From Gammaproteobacteria bacterium (GTDB lineage Bacteria; Pseudomonadota; Gammaproteobacteria; SZUA-229): 8,454 nucleotides of DNA. Both the position numbers and the translations under genes were made by a program. Under the pieces are notes generated by a model. It was given only the letters and a program-made list of their open reading frames with translations. It made no database searches and was not told where the DNA came from. Of this stretch, positions 1-6,737 are shown in pieces. Within the stretch, counting starts at the first letter, position 1, and the number at the start of each line of letters is the position of its first letter. The stretch spans positions 1 through 8,454 of the forward strand of contig JAOUPA010000081.1 in assembly GCA_029880105.1 (NCBI GenBank). The letters run 5' to 3'.

Positions 1-2
1 GT

Positions 3-62
3 TTGCGCCAGACCTATCAATGGTTTTTGCAGAATATTGATCAACAGGAAGTGAGATTGTAA
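3..62 (+). CDS. C-terminal end of a probable GDP-L-fucose synthase (5' end outside window)
   Basis: Only the last 19 codons are in the window, read in frame 3 and ending at TAA 60-62. The peptide contains TYQWFLQN and ends EVRL. From memory, the E. coli GDP-L-fucose synthase (Fcl/WcaG) ends in a very similar TYQWFLENQ stretch, so I infer the last helix of this NADPH-dependent SDR epimerase/reductase. That enzyme makes GDP-L-fucose from GDP-4-keto-6-deoxymannose in the cytoplasm for surface polysaccharides, which would suit the rhamnose and export genes downstream. The other two frames also run to early stops (38 and 54), so the frame choice depends on this resemblance alone. Another SDR-family sugar-nucleotide enzyme is possible. 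Confidence 0.55.
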   Translation: MRQTYQWFLQNIDQQEVRL

Positions 63-66
63 TAAT
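37..66 (+). promoter_or_regulatory. Candidate sigma-70 promoter for gltX
   Basis: TTGATC (37-42, 4 of 6 matches to the -35 consensus) is followed after 18 bp by AATAAT (61-66, 5 of 6 matches to the -10 consensus). Transcription would start near 73 and give a leader of about 30 nt before the ATG at 104. It overlaps the hairpin at 51-71 and the end of the upstream gene. AT-rich sequence often gives such matches by chance. Confidence 0.3.
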
Positions 67-87
67 TTCACGTTTTATTGTTGTTTT
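51..87 (+). terminator. Possible weak rho-independent terminator after the upstream gene
   Basis: GTGAGATT (51-58) can pair with AATTTCAC (64-71) as an 8-bp stem with one G-T wobble and a 5-nt loop. A T-rich tail follows from 73 (TTTTATTGTTGTTTT). The stem is AT-rich and the T-tract is interrupted, so it would be weak. It overlaps the stop codon of the upstream gene and sits just before gltX, a sensible place to separate the two units. Confidence 0.4.
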
Positions 88-103
88 AGCGGCTTAAAAT
101 ATT

Positions 104-1498
104 ATGACAGTTCGTACACGTTTTGCACCCAGTCCAACGGGTTATCTCCATATTGGTGGCGCTCGTACCTCGCTTTTTTCCTGGCTGTACGCTAAAAAAA
201 TGGGAGGTGAATTTGTCCTGCGCATTGAGGATACCGACCGTGAGCGCTCTACACAGGAGGCAGTAGACGCTATTCTCGACGGCATGGAGTGGCTGGGTCT
301 GGAACATGATGAAGGGCCTTTTTACCAGACACAACGGTTTGATCGGTATAGGGAAGTGATACAGCAACTGCTGAAAGAGGGACATGCCTATTACTGCAAC
401 TGTTCCAGAGAGCGCCTCGACCAGATTCGTGAACAGCAGATGGCCAATAAGGAAAAGCCCAAATACGATGGTTGTTGTCGTGAAAAGGGTCTGGCCGCAG
501 CCAATGACACCGTGATACGTTTTAAAAACCCGCTAGACGGTGAGGTAGTTATTACTGATCATGTGCGCGGTACAGTGGTGATCAAAAATAAGGAATTAGA
601 CGATCTGATTATTGAACGTTCAGACGGTGCCCCTACGTACAATCTAACTGTGGTAGTTGATGATATGGATATGAAAATTACCCATGTTATTCGCGGTGAT
701 GATCACCTGAATAACACACCACGCCAGATCAATATCCTGAATGCGCTCGGCGCCAAAATTCCCGAGTATGCCCATCTGCCGATGATTAATGGCCCGGATG
801 GCAAGAAGCTATCCAAGCGACACGGTGCAGTCAGTGTCATGCAGTACCATGAAGAGGGATACCTGGCTGAAGCGGTGCTTAATTACCTGGTTCGTCTGGG
901 CTGGTCACATGGCGACCAGGAAATTTTTACGCTGGAAGAGATGATTGAGAAATTTGATCTAACTGGTGTCAATAAATCCTCATCTAATTTCAGTATCGAG
1001 AAACTGCAATGGATGAATCAGCAGTATATGATGTCAATGGACCCTGTGAAGGTGGCAGAGCAGCTGGCCTTTTATATGATGGAGCATGGTATCAAAATAG
1101 AAACAGGGCCTGCCCTGGTGGAGATTGTGCTGTTATTGCGTGAACGCAGCAGAACACTGGTGGAAATGGTGGAGAACAGTCGATTCTTTTATGAACCGGT
1201 TGAAGATTATGATGCGCAGTCGATGAAGAAGCATATTAAGGAAGGGACTGCGGCAATACTGGTTTCAGCCCGGGAAAAACTGGCGGCCCTGGAAGAGTGG
1301 TATGCAGACAACATCCACCATGTAATTCAGGAGGTGGTCAACGAACAGGAGGTGGGTTTCCCGAAAGTAGCTCAGCCGCTGCGCATAGCGGTGACCGGGT
1401 CAACCACCTCCCCATCCATTGATACCACGCTGGATTTACTGGGTAAGGCCAAAACACTTGATAGAATCGACAGGTTGCTGGTTTTTATTGCGAATTAA
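104..1498 (+). CDS. gltX: Glutamyl-tRNA synthetase
   Basis: This class I aminoacyl-tRNA synthetase charges tRNA-Glu with glutamate in the cytoplasm using ATP. The 464 residues match the usual bacterial length (E. coli 471). The N-terminus MTVRTRFAPSPTGYLHIGG holds the HIGH-type motif (HIGG, 16-19). The KMSKS-type motif is KLSKR at 235-239, within GKKLSKRHGAVSVMQY. RIEDTD (40-45) and the LDDLII block near 165-170 are also typical. The C-terminal helical anticodon-binding region is complete, with RIAVTG near the end. The zinc-site region has Cys98, Cys100 and Cys125, but position 127, His in E. coli, is Glu here, and there is an extra Cys124. No strong Shine-Dalgarno is visible: AGCGG at 88-92 is the best, about 11 nt upstream. 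The start is fixed by the conserved N-terminus. Confidence 0.98.
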   Translation: MTVRTRFAPSPTGYLHIGGARTSLFSWLYAKKMGGEFVLRIEDTDRERSTQEAVDAILDGMEWLGLEHDEGPFYQTQRFDRYREVIQQLLKEGHAYYCNCSRERLDQIREQQMANKEKPKYDGCCREKGLAAANDTVIRFKNPLDGEVVITDHVRGTVVIKNKELDDLIIERSDGAPTYNLTVVVDDMDMKITHVIRGDDHLNNTPRQINILNALGAKIPEYAHLPMINGPDGKKLSKRHGAVSVMQYHEEGYLAEAVLNYLVRLGWSHGDQEIFTLEEMIEKFDLTGVNKSSSNFSIEKLQWMNQQYMMSMDPVKVAEQLAFYMMEHGIKIETGPALVEIVLLLRERSRTLVEMVENSRFFYEPVEDYDAQSMKKHIKEGTAAILVSAREKLAALEEWYADNIHHVIQEVVNEQEVGFPKVAQPLRIAVTGSTTSPSIDTTLDLLGKAKTLDRIDRLLVFIAN

Positions 1499-1523
1499 TG
1501 GGGGTTTTGATTCGGGCTGTACG

Positions 1524-1552
1524 TTTACATTGAAAAGTGAATCAAGTATAGT
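1524..1552 (+). promoter_or_regulatory. Sigma-70 promoter of tRNA-Ala
   Basis: TTTACA (1524-1529) and TATAGT (1547-1552) each differ from consensus at one position and are separated by the optimal 17 bp. Transcription should begin near 1559, about ten bases before the mature tRNA. The stretch after the -10 (GCACCCC, 1553-1559) is GC-rich, like the discriminators of stringently controlled stable-RNA promoters. Growth-rate control by ppGpp is an inference from that discriminator. Confidence 0.75.
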
Positions 1553-1568
1553 GCACCCCACATTAAAT

Positions 1569-1644
<76 letters not shown>

Positions 1645-1656
1645 ATTAATTCCATG

Positions 1657-1737
1657 ATGGTCGTTGAAATGCCTCAAAATACCTCTTCCATAGCAGGTGT
1701 TCCTCCGGGGTAGATTAACGGCCATTTTTGTTTTTTT
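1657..1737 (+). terminator. Long nested inverted repeat with T-tract, probable terminator of the tRNA unit
   Basis: ATGGTCGTTGA (1657-1667) pairs with TTAACGGCCAT (1715-1725) as an 11-bp stem with two G-T wobbles. T5-G-T7 follows at once (1725-1737), as expected of an intrinsic terminator. The 47-nt apical part can fold further: TACCTC (1680-1685) pairs with GGGGTA (1707-1712) with one wobble, and AGG/CCT forms a tiny inner hairpin around TGTT (1695-1704). The loop is unusually long for a simple terminator, so a structured leader or small RNA element is an alternative. Confidence 0.5.
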
Positions 1738-1800
1738 AGCCCTATTTTCTCTATGCAGACAGGCTGTAGAGTGCTGGCAACGAGTTAACTAAAAGTTTAC

Positions 1801-1806
1801 GGAAGG
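1801..1806 (+). promoter_or_regulatory. Ribosome binding site fixing the GTG start of rmlB
   Basis: GGAAGG lies 5 nt before the GTG at 1812. It supports that non-ATG start, which is also needed to include the NAD-binding glycine motif at residues 7-13. I found no convincing -35/-10 pair for rmlB in 1738-1800. The best -10-like site, TAGAGT at 1767-1772, has no good partner upstream. No ops/JUMPstart element (GGCGGTAG) is present in this leader. Confidence 0.7.
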
Positions 1807-1811
1807 TTTAA

Positions 1812-2873
1812 GTGAAAATAATTGTGACAGGTGGTGCGGGTTTTATCGGTTCCGCCGTGATTCGCCAGTATATTAATGACACCAGCCATGAAGTGATTAA
1901 TCTGGATGCGCTGACTTATGCCGGCAATCTGGAGTCACTGGCGGAAGTTTCAGGTGACCCTCGATACCATTTCGAACATGCCAATATCTGTGATGCTGGG
2001 GCTGTGCAGCGTATTTTTGAGCAATACCAGCCGGATGCTATTATGCACCTGGCGGCCGAGTCACACGTGGATCGCTCCATTGATGGCCCTGCCGATTTTA
2101 TCCAGACCAATATTGTTGGCACCTATATATTGCTTGATGTGGCTAAAAAATACTGGGATCAACTGACAGTAGAAAAAAAGGCTGCTTTCAGGTTTCATCA
2201 CGTTTCGACTGACGAGGTTTATGGTGATCTCGAGGCAGAAGGCTTCTTCACCGAAGAAACCAGTTATGAGCCGAGTTCACCGTATTCGGCCAGCAAGGCC
2301 TCTTCGGATCACCTGGTCAGGGCCTGGCATCGCACCTATGGGCTGCCAATAGTGATTACTAACTGCTCCAATAATTATGGCCACTACCAGTTTCCGGAAA
2401 AACTAATTCCACTAGTGACGCTCAACGCACTGTCAGGTAAACCGTTACCCATTTATGGTGATGGCTCGCAGATACGTGACTGGTTGCATGTCGATGACCA
2501 TGCGTGTGCCCTGCGCCTGGTACTGGAAACAGGCAAGACGGGGGAAACCTATAATATCGGGGGGCACAACGAGAAAACCAATCTGCAGGTAGTCAAAACG
2601 ATTTGTGCACTGCTTGATCAGATGGTGCCGGACTCGCCGTATAAACCTCACGAATCACTGATCACCTATGTCTCCGATCGCCCTGGTCATGATGTACGTT
2701 ACGCCATTGATGCCAGCAAAATTGCCAAAGACCTTGGCTGGACGCCGGCTGAGACCTTTGAAAGTGGCATAGAAAAGACTATTCGCTGGTATTTGGATAA
2801 TGGCGAATGGTGTCAGCACGTGCTCGATGGCAGTTATCAGGGTGAGCGCCTCGGTCTGGGAGAGAAAAAATAA
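1812..2873 (+). CDS. rmlB: dTDP-glucose 4,6-dehydratase
   Basis: RmlB is the second enzyme of dTDP-L-rhamnose synthesis. It converts dTDP-glucose to dTDP-4-keto-6-deoxyglucose with bound NAD+ in the cytoplasm. The 353-residue protein is an extended short-chain dehydrogenase of normal length. It has the Rossmann motif GGAGFIG (7-13), the substrate-loop block AAESHVDRSI (81-90), the catalytic Thr133-Asp134-Glu135 triad in VSTDEVYGDL, and the YxxxK pair Tyr158/Lys162 in YSASK. The block NNYGHYQFPEKLIPL and the ending near YQGERLGLG are also typical of RmlB. The Asp-Glu pair separates it from UDP-glucose 4-epimerase. Translation starts at GTG. It is the first gene of the rmlBACD operon, and its TAA overlaps the ATG of rmlA by one base. 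The middle of the gene is G+C-rich compared with the end of the operon. Confidence 0.97.
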   Translation: MKIIVTGGAGFIGSAVIRQYINDTSHEVINLDALTYAGNLESLAEVSGDPRYHFEHANICDAGAVQRIFEQYQPDAIMHLAAESHVDRSIDGPADFIQTNIVGTYILLDVAKKYWDQLTVEKKAAFRFHHVSTDEVYGDLEAEGFFTEETSYEPSSPYSASKASSDHLVRAWHRTYGLPIVITNCSNNYGHYQFPEKLIPLVTLNALSGKPLPIYGDGSQIRDWLHVDDHACALRLVLETGKTGETYNIGGHNEKTNLQVVKTICALLDQMVPDSPYKPHESLITYVSDRPGHDVRYAIDASKIAKDLGWTPAETFESGIEKTIRWYLDNGEWCQHVLDGSYQGERLGLGEKK

Positions 2874-3760
2874 TGAAAGGTATTATTCTGGCAGGTGGTT
2901 CTGGAACACGTTTATACCCCATTACCCAGGGGGTGAGTAAACAGTTAACACCTATTTATGATAAGCCAATGATTTATTATCCATTATCGGTACTGATGCT
3001 TTCTGGTATTACTGATGTGCTTATCATTTCAACTCCACATGACCTGCCGCAGTTCAGAAATCTACTGGGCGACGGTAGCCAGATCGGTATGCAGTTTTCC
3101 TATGCAGAACAACCTTCACCCGATGGCCTGGCGCAGGCCTTTATCATTGGTGAAGAATTTATTGGCGATGATGATGTCTGCCTGGTGCTCGGTGACAACA
3201 TCTTTTATGGGCATGGTCTGGTCAAGATGCTGAAAAGTTCCATCGCCAATGTTCAGGATGAAAACAAGGCAACGGTGTTCGGCTACTTTGTGAAAGACCC
3301 AGAGCGTTATGGCGTGGTTGAGTTCGATGCCGAGGGTAACGTGCTCAGCATCGAGGAGAAGCCGGAAAAACCCAAAAGCCACTACGCCGTTGTTGGCCTG
3401 TACTTTTACCCTAACAGTGTGGTCAAGATTGCCAAACAGATTAAGCCCTCGAAGCGAGGTGAACTGGAGATTACTACGGTCAACCAGAAGTATCTTGAAC
3501 AGGGCGATCTAAAGGTTGAACTCATGGGACGAGGTTATGCTTGGTTGGATACGGGTACACATGAAAGTTTGCTTGAAGCAGCAAATTTTATACAAACCAT
3601 AGAAAATCGTCAGGGGCTAAAAGTGGCCTGTATCGAAGAGATTGCTTATGAAATGGGCTATATCAGTAGGGAAAAACTCATTGAGCTGGCGCAACCACTA
3701 ATTAAAAATCAATACGGCCAGTACCTGATTCGGCGCGCTGATGAAGAAGTCCTAACCTGA
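2873..3760 (+). CDS. rmlA: Glucose-1-phosphate thymidylyltransferase
   Basis: RmlA catalyses the first and usually feedback-regulated step of the pathway: glucose-1-phosphate plus dTTP gives dTDP-glucose plus pyrophosphate. The 295 residues are standard for the family. The nucleotide-binding signature GGSGTRLYP is at 8-16, followed by KQLTPIYDKPMIYYPLS. The metal-binding Asp108 lies in LGDNIFYGHG, the sugar-binding EEKP at 161-164, and a second metal-site Asp226 in WLDTGTH. The length and the C-terminal extension after residue 240 fit the short RmlA class and argue against GalU or other sugar-nucleotide pyrophosphorylases. A Shine-Dalgarno-like GGGAGAG (2858-2864) at the end of rmlB precedes the ATG. 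Both ends overlap neighbouring genes by one base, which suggests translational coupling. Confidence 0.97.
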   Translation: MKGIILAGGSGTRLYPITQGVSKQLTPIYDKPMIYYPLSVLMLSGITDVLIISTPHDLPQFRNLLGDGSQIGMQFSYAEQPSPDGLAQAFIIGEEFIGDDDVCLVLGDNIFYGHGLVKMLKSSIANVQDENKATVFGYFVKDPERYGVVEFDAEGNVLSIEEKPEKPKSHYAVVGLYFYPNSVVKIAKQIKPSKRGELEITTVNQKYLEQGDLKVELMGRGYAWLDTGTHESLLEAANFIQTIENRQGLKVACIEEIAYEMGYISREKLIELAQPLIKNQYGQYLIRRADEEVLT

Positions 3761-4305
3761 TGAAAGTAATACCAACAAAAATACCTGATGTTTTAATCAT
3801 TGAGCCTGAGGTGCACGGTGATGAGCGCGGGTTTTTCTTTGAAAGCTTTAATCAAAAGAAATTTACCGAGTTAACTGGGATAGACAGGCATTTTGTTCAG
3901 GACAATCACTCATTGTCACGTCGTGGGGTACTGCGCGGACTTCACTACCAGATAAAACAACCACAGGGAAAACTGGTAAGGGTAGTGCGGGGTGAGGTTT
4001 TTGATGTGGCTGTGGACCTAAGAAAATCATCGGCAACATTCGGGCAGTGGGAAGGAGCCATGTTATCGGCAGAAAATAAGCGCCAACTCTGGATACCTGA
4101 AGGCTTTGCGCATGGTTTTATTGTTCTGAGTGATGAGGCTGAATTTCTCTATAAAACGACTGATTATTACGCACCTGAATACGAACGATGCCTGCAATGG
4201 AATGATGCAGCATTGGGTATAGACTGGCAGTATTCAGAGCAACCTCAAGTATCAGAAAAAGATGCCAAAGGTGTGGCCTTCTCTCAGGCCGATGTTTTCA
4301 AATGA
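3760..4305 (+). CDS. rmlC: dTDP-4-dehydrorhamnose 3,5-epimerase
   Basis: RmlC epimerises dTDP-4-keto-6-deoxyglucose at C3 and C5 to give dTDP-4-keto-L-rhamnose, without a cofactor. It is a small cupin enzyme, normally a dimer, and 181 residues is the usual length. The strongest signature is RGVLRGLHYQ (55-64), with the catalytic base His62. Asp168 is placed to partner it, as Asp170 partners His63 in the Salmonella enzyme. PQGKLVRVVRGEVFDVAVDLR (68-88) and WIPEGFAHGF (111-120) are further family blocks, and FLYKTTDYY (129-137) carries the active-site tyrosines. The N-terminal EPEVHGDERGFFFESF is typical too. The gene overlaps rmlA by one base and rmlD by four (ATGA). G+C content begins to fall within this part of the operon. 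Confidence 0.97.
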   Translation: MKVIPTKIPDVLIIEPEVHGDERGFFFESFNQKKFTELTGIDRHFVQDNHSLSRRGVLRGLHYQIKQPQGKLVRVVRGEVFDVAVDLRKSSATFGQWEGAMLSAENKRQLWIPEGFAHGFIVLSDEAEFLYKTTDYYAPEYERCLQWNDAALGIDWQYSEQPQVSEKDAKGVAFSQADVFK

Positions 4306-5192
4306 AGATTTTACTATTTGGAAAAAATGGACAGGTTGGCTGGGAGCTAAATCGTAGTCTGCAACCGTTGGGTGATGTAATTGCGATGAGCAGGGAGGAT
4401 GTTGATTTTTCTAAACCAGAGAGCCTTAGGGGGATTGTTCAAAAAATAGGGCCTGATGTGATTGTTAATGCAGTTGCTTATACCGCAGTAGATAAGGCTG
4501 AAGATGAAGAGGTGCTTGCAACTATCATTAATGGCGAGGCTCCTGGTGTTTTATCTGAGGAAGCTAAAAAAATAAACGCCTTGCTCGTTCATTATTCAAC
4601 GGACTACGTTTTTGATGGCCTGAAGGAGATGGCCTATGCTGAGGATGATGAGCCAAACCCGATCAATGCCTATGGAAGAAGTAAATTGTTCGGTGAAAAA
4701 CTAATAGAATCTTCGGGATGTGATTTTCTTATTTTCAGGACTTCATGGGTATACGGGGCTCGCGGTAAAAATTTCTTGCTAACAATGATCAGGTTAATGC
4801 AAGAGAGGGGAAGCATTAGGGTCGTTAATGACCAGCATGGTGCGCCAACATGCGCAAGGCAAATAGCTGAAATTACGGCTAATGCTATCTGGCAGTCATG
4901 GCGTGAGAGAAAACAGGGTGGGTTCTGTTCTGGCATGTATCACCTGGCCTCATCGGGTAAGGCAACCTGGTACCGTTTTGCAATGGAAATTGCTGACAAG
5001 GCAAAACGACTAATGGGTGAAGAAAATATCATCATAAAAGATATAGAGCCTATAAGCTCGGCAGAATTCCCGGTTATTGCCAGAAGGCCGATGAACTCCC
5101 TTTTGCAGAGCAGGAAACTGGAAGAGAGGTATGGTCTGGTGATGCCAGACTGGGAAAAGTGTCTTGATTTAACGATGCGGGAGCTATCTTAG
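4302..5192 (+). CDS. rmlD: dTDP-4-dehydrorhamnose reductase
   Basis: RmlD performs the last step, the NAD(P)H-dependent reduction of dTDP-4-keto-L-rhamnose to dTDP-L-rhamnose. The 296 residues form a complete SDR-type reductase. It has the nucleotide-binding GKNGQVG (7-13), the conserved block NAVAYTAVDKAE (56-67), the catalytic Thr100 in HYSTDYVFDG, and the YxxxK pair Tyr124/Lys128 in YGRSK. SWVYGARGKNF and the C-terminal RRPMNSLLQS are also typical. It overlaps rmlC by four bases. The gene order rmlB-A-C-D is, from memory, that of Xanthomonas, whereas many enteric and Pseudomonas loci have rmlB-D-A-C. The gene is more A+T-rich than rmlB. Its TAG stop is followed in the same frame by 16 sense codons that run into the next gene. 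Confidence 0.96.
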   Translation: MKILLFGKNGQVGWELNRSLQPLGDVIAMSREDVDFSKPESLRGIVQKIGPDVIVNAVAYTAVDKAEDEEVLATIINGEAPGVLSEEAKKINALLVHYSTDYVFDGLKEMAYAEDDEPNPINAYGRSKLFGEKLIESSGCDFLIFRTSWVYGARGKNFLLTMIRLMQERGSIRVVNDQHGAPTCARQIAEITANAIWQSWRERKQGGFCSGMYHLASSGKATWYRFAMEIADKAKRLMGEENIIIKDIEPISSAEFPVIARRPMNSLLQSRKLEERYGLVMPDWEKCLDLTMRELS

Positions 5193-5218
5193 GACATAGT
5201 TAGCTTTAGAGGTATTGA

Positions 5219-5233
5219 ATGGCTGACGACTAA
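5219..5233 (+). other. Possible four-codon leader minicistron before the permease gene
   Basis: In the 48-nt gap between rmlD and the permease gene, the only good Shine-Dalgarno (AGAGG, 5208-5212) is 6 nt from an ATG at 5219 that opens a four-codon frame (M-A-D-D-stop). This is out of frame with the permease, whose ATG at 5241 lies 7 nt after the minicistron's stop and has no Shine-Dalgarno of its own. Reinitiation after the minicistron is a possible way to load ribosomes. Chance is the main alternative. Confidence 0.25.
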
Positions 5234-5240
5234 AATAACT

Positions 5241-6005
5241 ATGAATAAATTTAGACATTATTTCTCACTGGTTATGCAAAAGTCTGCGGCTGATTTGCTC
5301 ACAGAGGCTCGTCGAGGATATCTGGGCGTGCTCTGGTGGATTATTGAACCAATTATTTATATGTCTGTTTTTTACCTGATATTTGTCGTTGTGTTTGATC
5401 GAGGCGGGGAAGACAGGGTTGGTTTTCTACTAACTGGTCTGGTTGTCTGGAAATGGTTTTCTGCGGCTATCTTGCAAAGCTCTAATAGTATATCGGCCAA
5501 TGTGGGATTGATTCGCCAGGTGTATATTCCAAAAATTGTTTTTCCCAGTATGGCAATAATGTCAGCAACAATGAAATTTTTTATAGTGTTCATATTGCTT
5601 GTTGGCTTTCTGGTGTTATCAGGTAAGACGCCATCGATCTCATGGTTGTCAATACCGCTACTTATAAGTATTCAATGGTTGTTGATGCTATCTATTGGTT
5701 GTATTTTGTCTGTGTTGGTGCCATTTCTTCCGGATATGAAATTAATTATTGAAAATGGATTGATACTAATGTTTTTTCTGTCTGGCGTGTTTTTTGATAT
5801 TAGCGTGGCCTCGCCAGAGGTGAAAACATTTCTGTATTTGAATCCCATGGTGGGCATTATTGAAAGCTATCGTAACGTAATGCTTAATGGGGTATGGCCA
5901 GACTGGATTTTTTTGTCAGTTGTAGTTGTTTCATCTTTATTGGCACTGTTGGTCGGTGTGTATATGCTTGTACGCTACGATCGTCAATTTGCAAAAGTGC
6001 TTTAG
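5241..6005 (+). CDS. wzm: ABC-2 type polysaccharide export permease (Wzm/KpsM-like)
   Basis: This is the membrane subunit of an ABC transporter that moves lipid-linked O-antigen or a similar glycan across the inner membrane. The 254 residues start with an amphipathic cytoplasmic segment, then the hallmark EARRGYLGVLWWIIEPIIYM (22-41), typical of Wzm/KpsM permeases. About six hydrophobic segments can be read, near 29-51, 62-82, 108-128, 137-160, 168-186 and 222-244. The motif NPMVGIIESYRNVMLNG (201-217) before the last helix is also characteristic. The ATPase gene begins one base after its stop. Whether the substrate is O-antigen or a capsule cannot be settled, but the rml genes alongside favour O-antigen. 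The region is strongly A+T-rich (17/60 G+C at 5521-5580). Assignment as wzm rather than kpsM is by context. Confidence 0.9.
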   Translation: MNKFRHYFSLVMQKSAADLLTEARRGYLGVLWWIIEPIIYMSVFYLIFVVVFDRGGEDRVGFLLTGLVVWKWFSAAILQSSNSISANVGLIRQVYIPKIVFPSMAIMSATMKFFIVFILLVGFLVLSGKTPSISWLSIPLLISIQWLLMLSIGCILSVLVPFLPDMKLIIENGLILMFFLSGVFFDISVASPEVKTFLYLNPMVGIIESYRNVMLNGVWPDWIFLSVVVVSSLLALLVGVYMLVRYDRQFAKVL

Positions 6006-6006
6006 T

Positions 6007-6735
6007 ATGAATAATCATGAATCAACTAATGAAGGCCGGCTGGCGATAAGTTTAAAAAATGTTGCTGTAGCCTATAGTCAGAAGTCCGGCCTCTTTCGTA
6101 GGAAAGATTATTGGGCGATAAAAGATGTATCTTTTGATTTGTTTCATGGAGAGACACTGGGTGTAATTGGACGTAATGGTGTTGGTAAAAGTACACTGCT
6201 CAGGTTATTGGCCGGTATTATTGATCCTGATAAAGGTGAGGTGTTGAATTATGGTGTTGTTGCCTCTCTTTTGTCTCTGCAAGTAGGCTTTGTTCAGTAT
6301 CTCACAGGCAGAGAAAACGCTATCTTGAGTGGCATGATGTTAGGTCTGGCTAAACAGCAGGTGCTCATGAATATGAATGACATACGTGACTATGCTGATC
6401 TGGGTGAATTTTTTGATCAGCCTGTACATGTGTATTCGTCAGGGATGCGTGCCAGGCTGGGTATGTCAGTAGCTGTGTACGCAAACCCGGATGTGGTTCT
6501 GCTTGATGAGGTTCTTGGGGTCGGTGACGTCGAGTTCCGCGAAAAGTCTGCGGCTACGATCCATGAGATGTGCCAATCTAATCGCTCTGTTGTCCTGGTT
6601 TCGCACCAACCAGCAATGCATAAAAAATTGTGCGACAGGCTCATCTGGATAGAAGATGGTTGTGTTCGTAAAACCGGTGATGTTGATAGTGTACTTAGTG
6701 AATACATGCATTATTTTGAAAAAACGAGATCGTAG
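6007..6735 (+). CDS. wzt: Polysaccharide export ABC transporter ATPase (Wzt/KpsT-like, short form)
   Basis: This is the nucleotide-binding subunit that powers the permease encoded just upstream. From the ATG at 6007 the protein has 242 residues. Walker A is GRNGVGKST (55-63), the ABC signature is the variant YSSGM (143-147) followed by RARLGMSVA, Walker B is VVLLDEVLGVGD (163-174) with Asp167-Glu168, and the switch histidine is His200 in LVSHQ. VGFVQYLTGRENAILSG (93-109) matches the family's Q-loop region. The reading frame stays open back to 5926, but that would add 27 residues read out of frame through the end of the permease gene, so the start one base after the permease stop is preferred. 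The protein ends soon after the nucleotide-binding domain. It therefore lacks the C-terminal carbohydrate-binding domain of Wzt proteins that recognise a capped O-antigen end. Confidence 0.92.
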   Translation: MNNHESTNEGRLAISLKNVAVAYSQKSGLFRRKDYWAIKDVSFDLFHGETLGVIGRNGVGKSTLLRLLAGIIDPDKGEVLNYGVVASLLSLQVGFVQYLTGRENAILSGMMLGLAKQQVLMNMNDIRDYADLGEFFDQPVHVYSSGMRARLGMSVAVYANPDVVLLDEVLGVGDVEFREKSAATIHEMCQSNRSVVLVSHQPAMHKKLCDRLIWIEDGCVRKTGDVDSVLSEYMHYFEKTRS

Positions 6736-6737
6736 TA

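Noticed and set aside
86..385. A 99-codon minus-strand open frame across the start of gltX
   Set aside because: It is fully antisense to the conserved catalytic core of gltX and has no recognisable motif or ribosome binding site.
1783..1790. AGTTAACT palindrome before rmlB as an operator
   Set aside because: An 8-bp perfect palindrome in AT-rich sequence is common by chance, and no repeat of it or adjacent promoter supports a regulatory role.
5926..6006. An upstream ATG that would lengthen the ATPase by 27 residues
   Set aside because: The added residues are the permease C-terminus read out of frame and do not look like an ABC protein. The ATG at 6007, one base after the permease stop, gives the normal family N-terminus.
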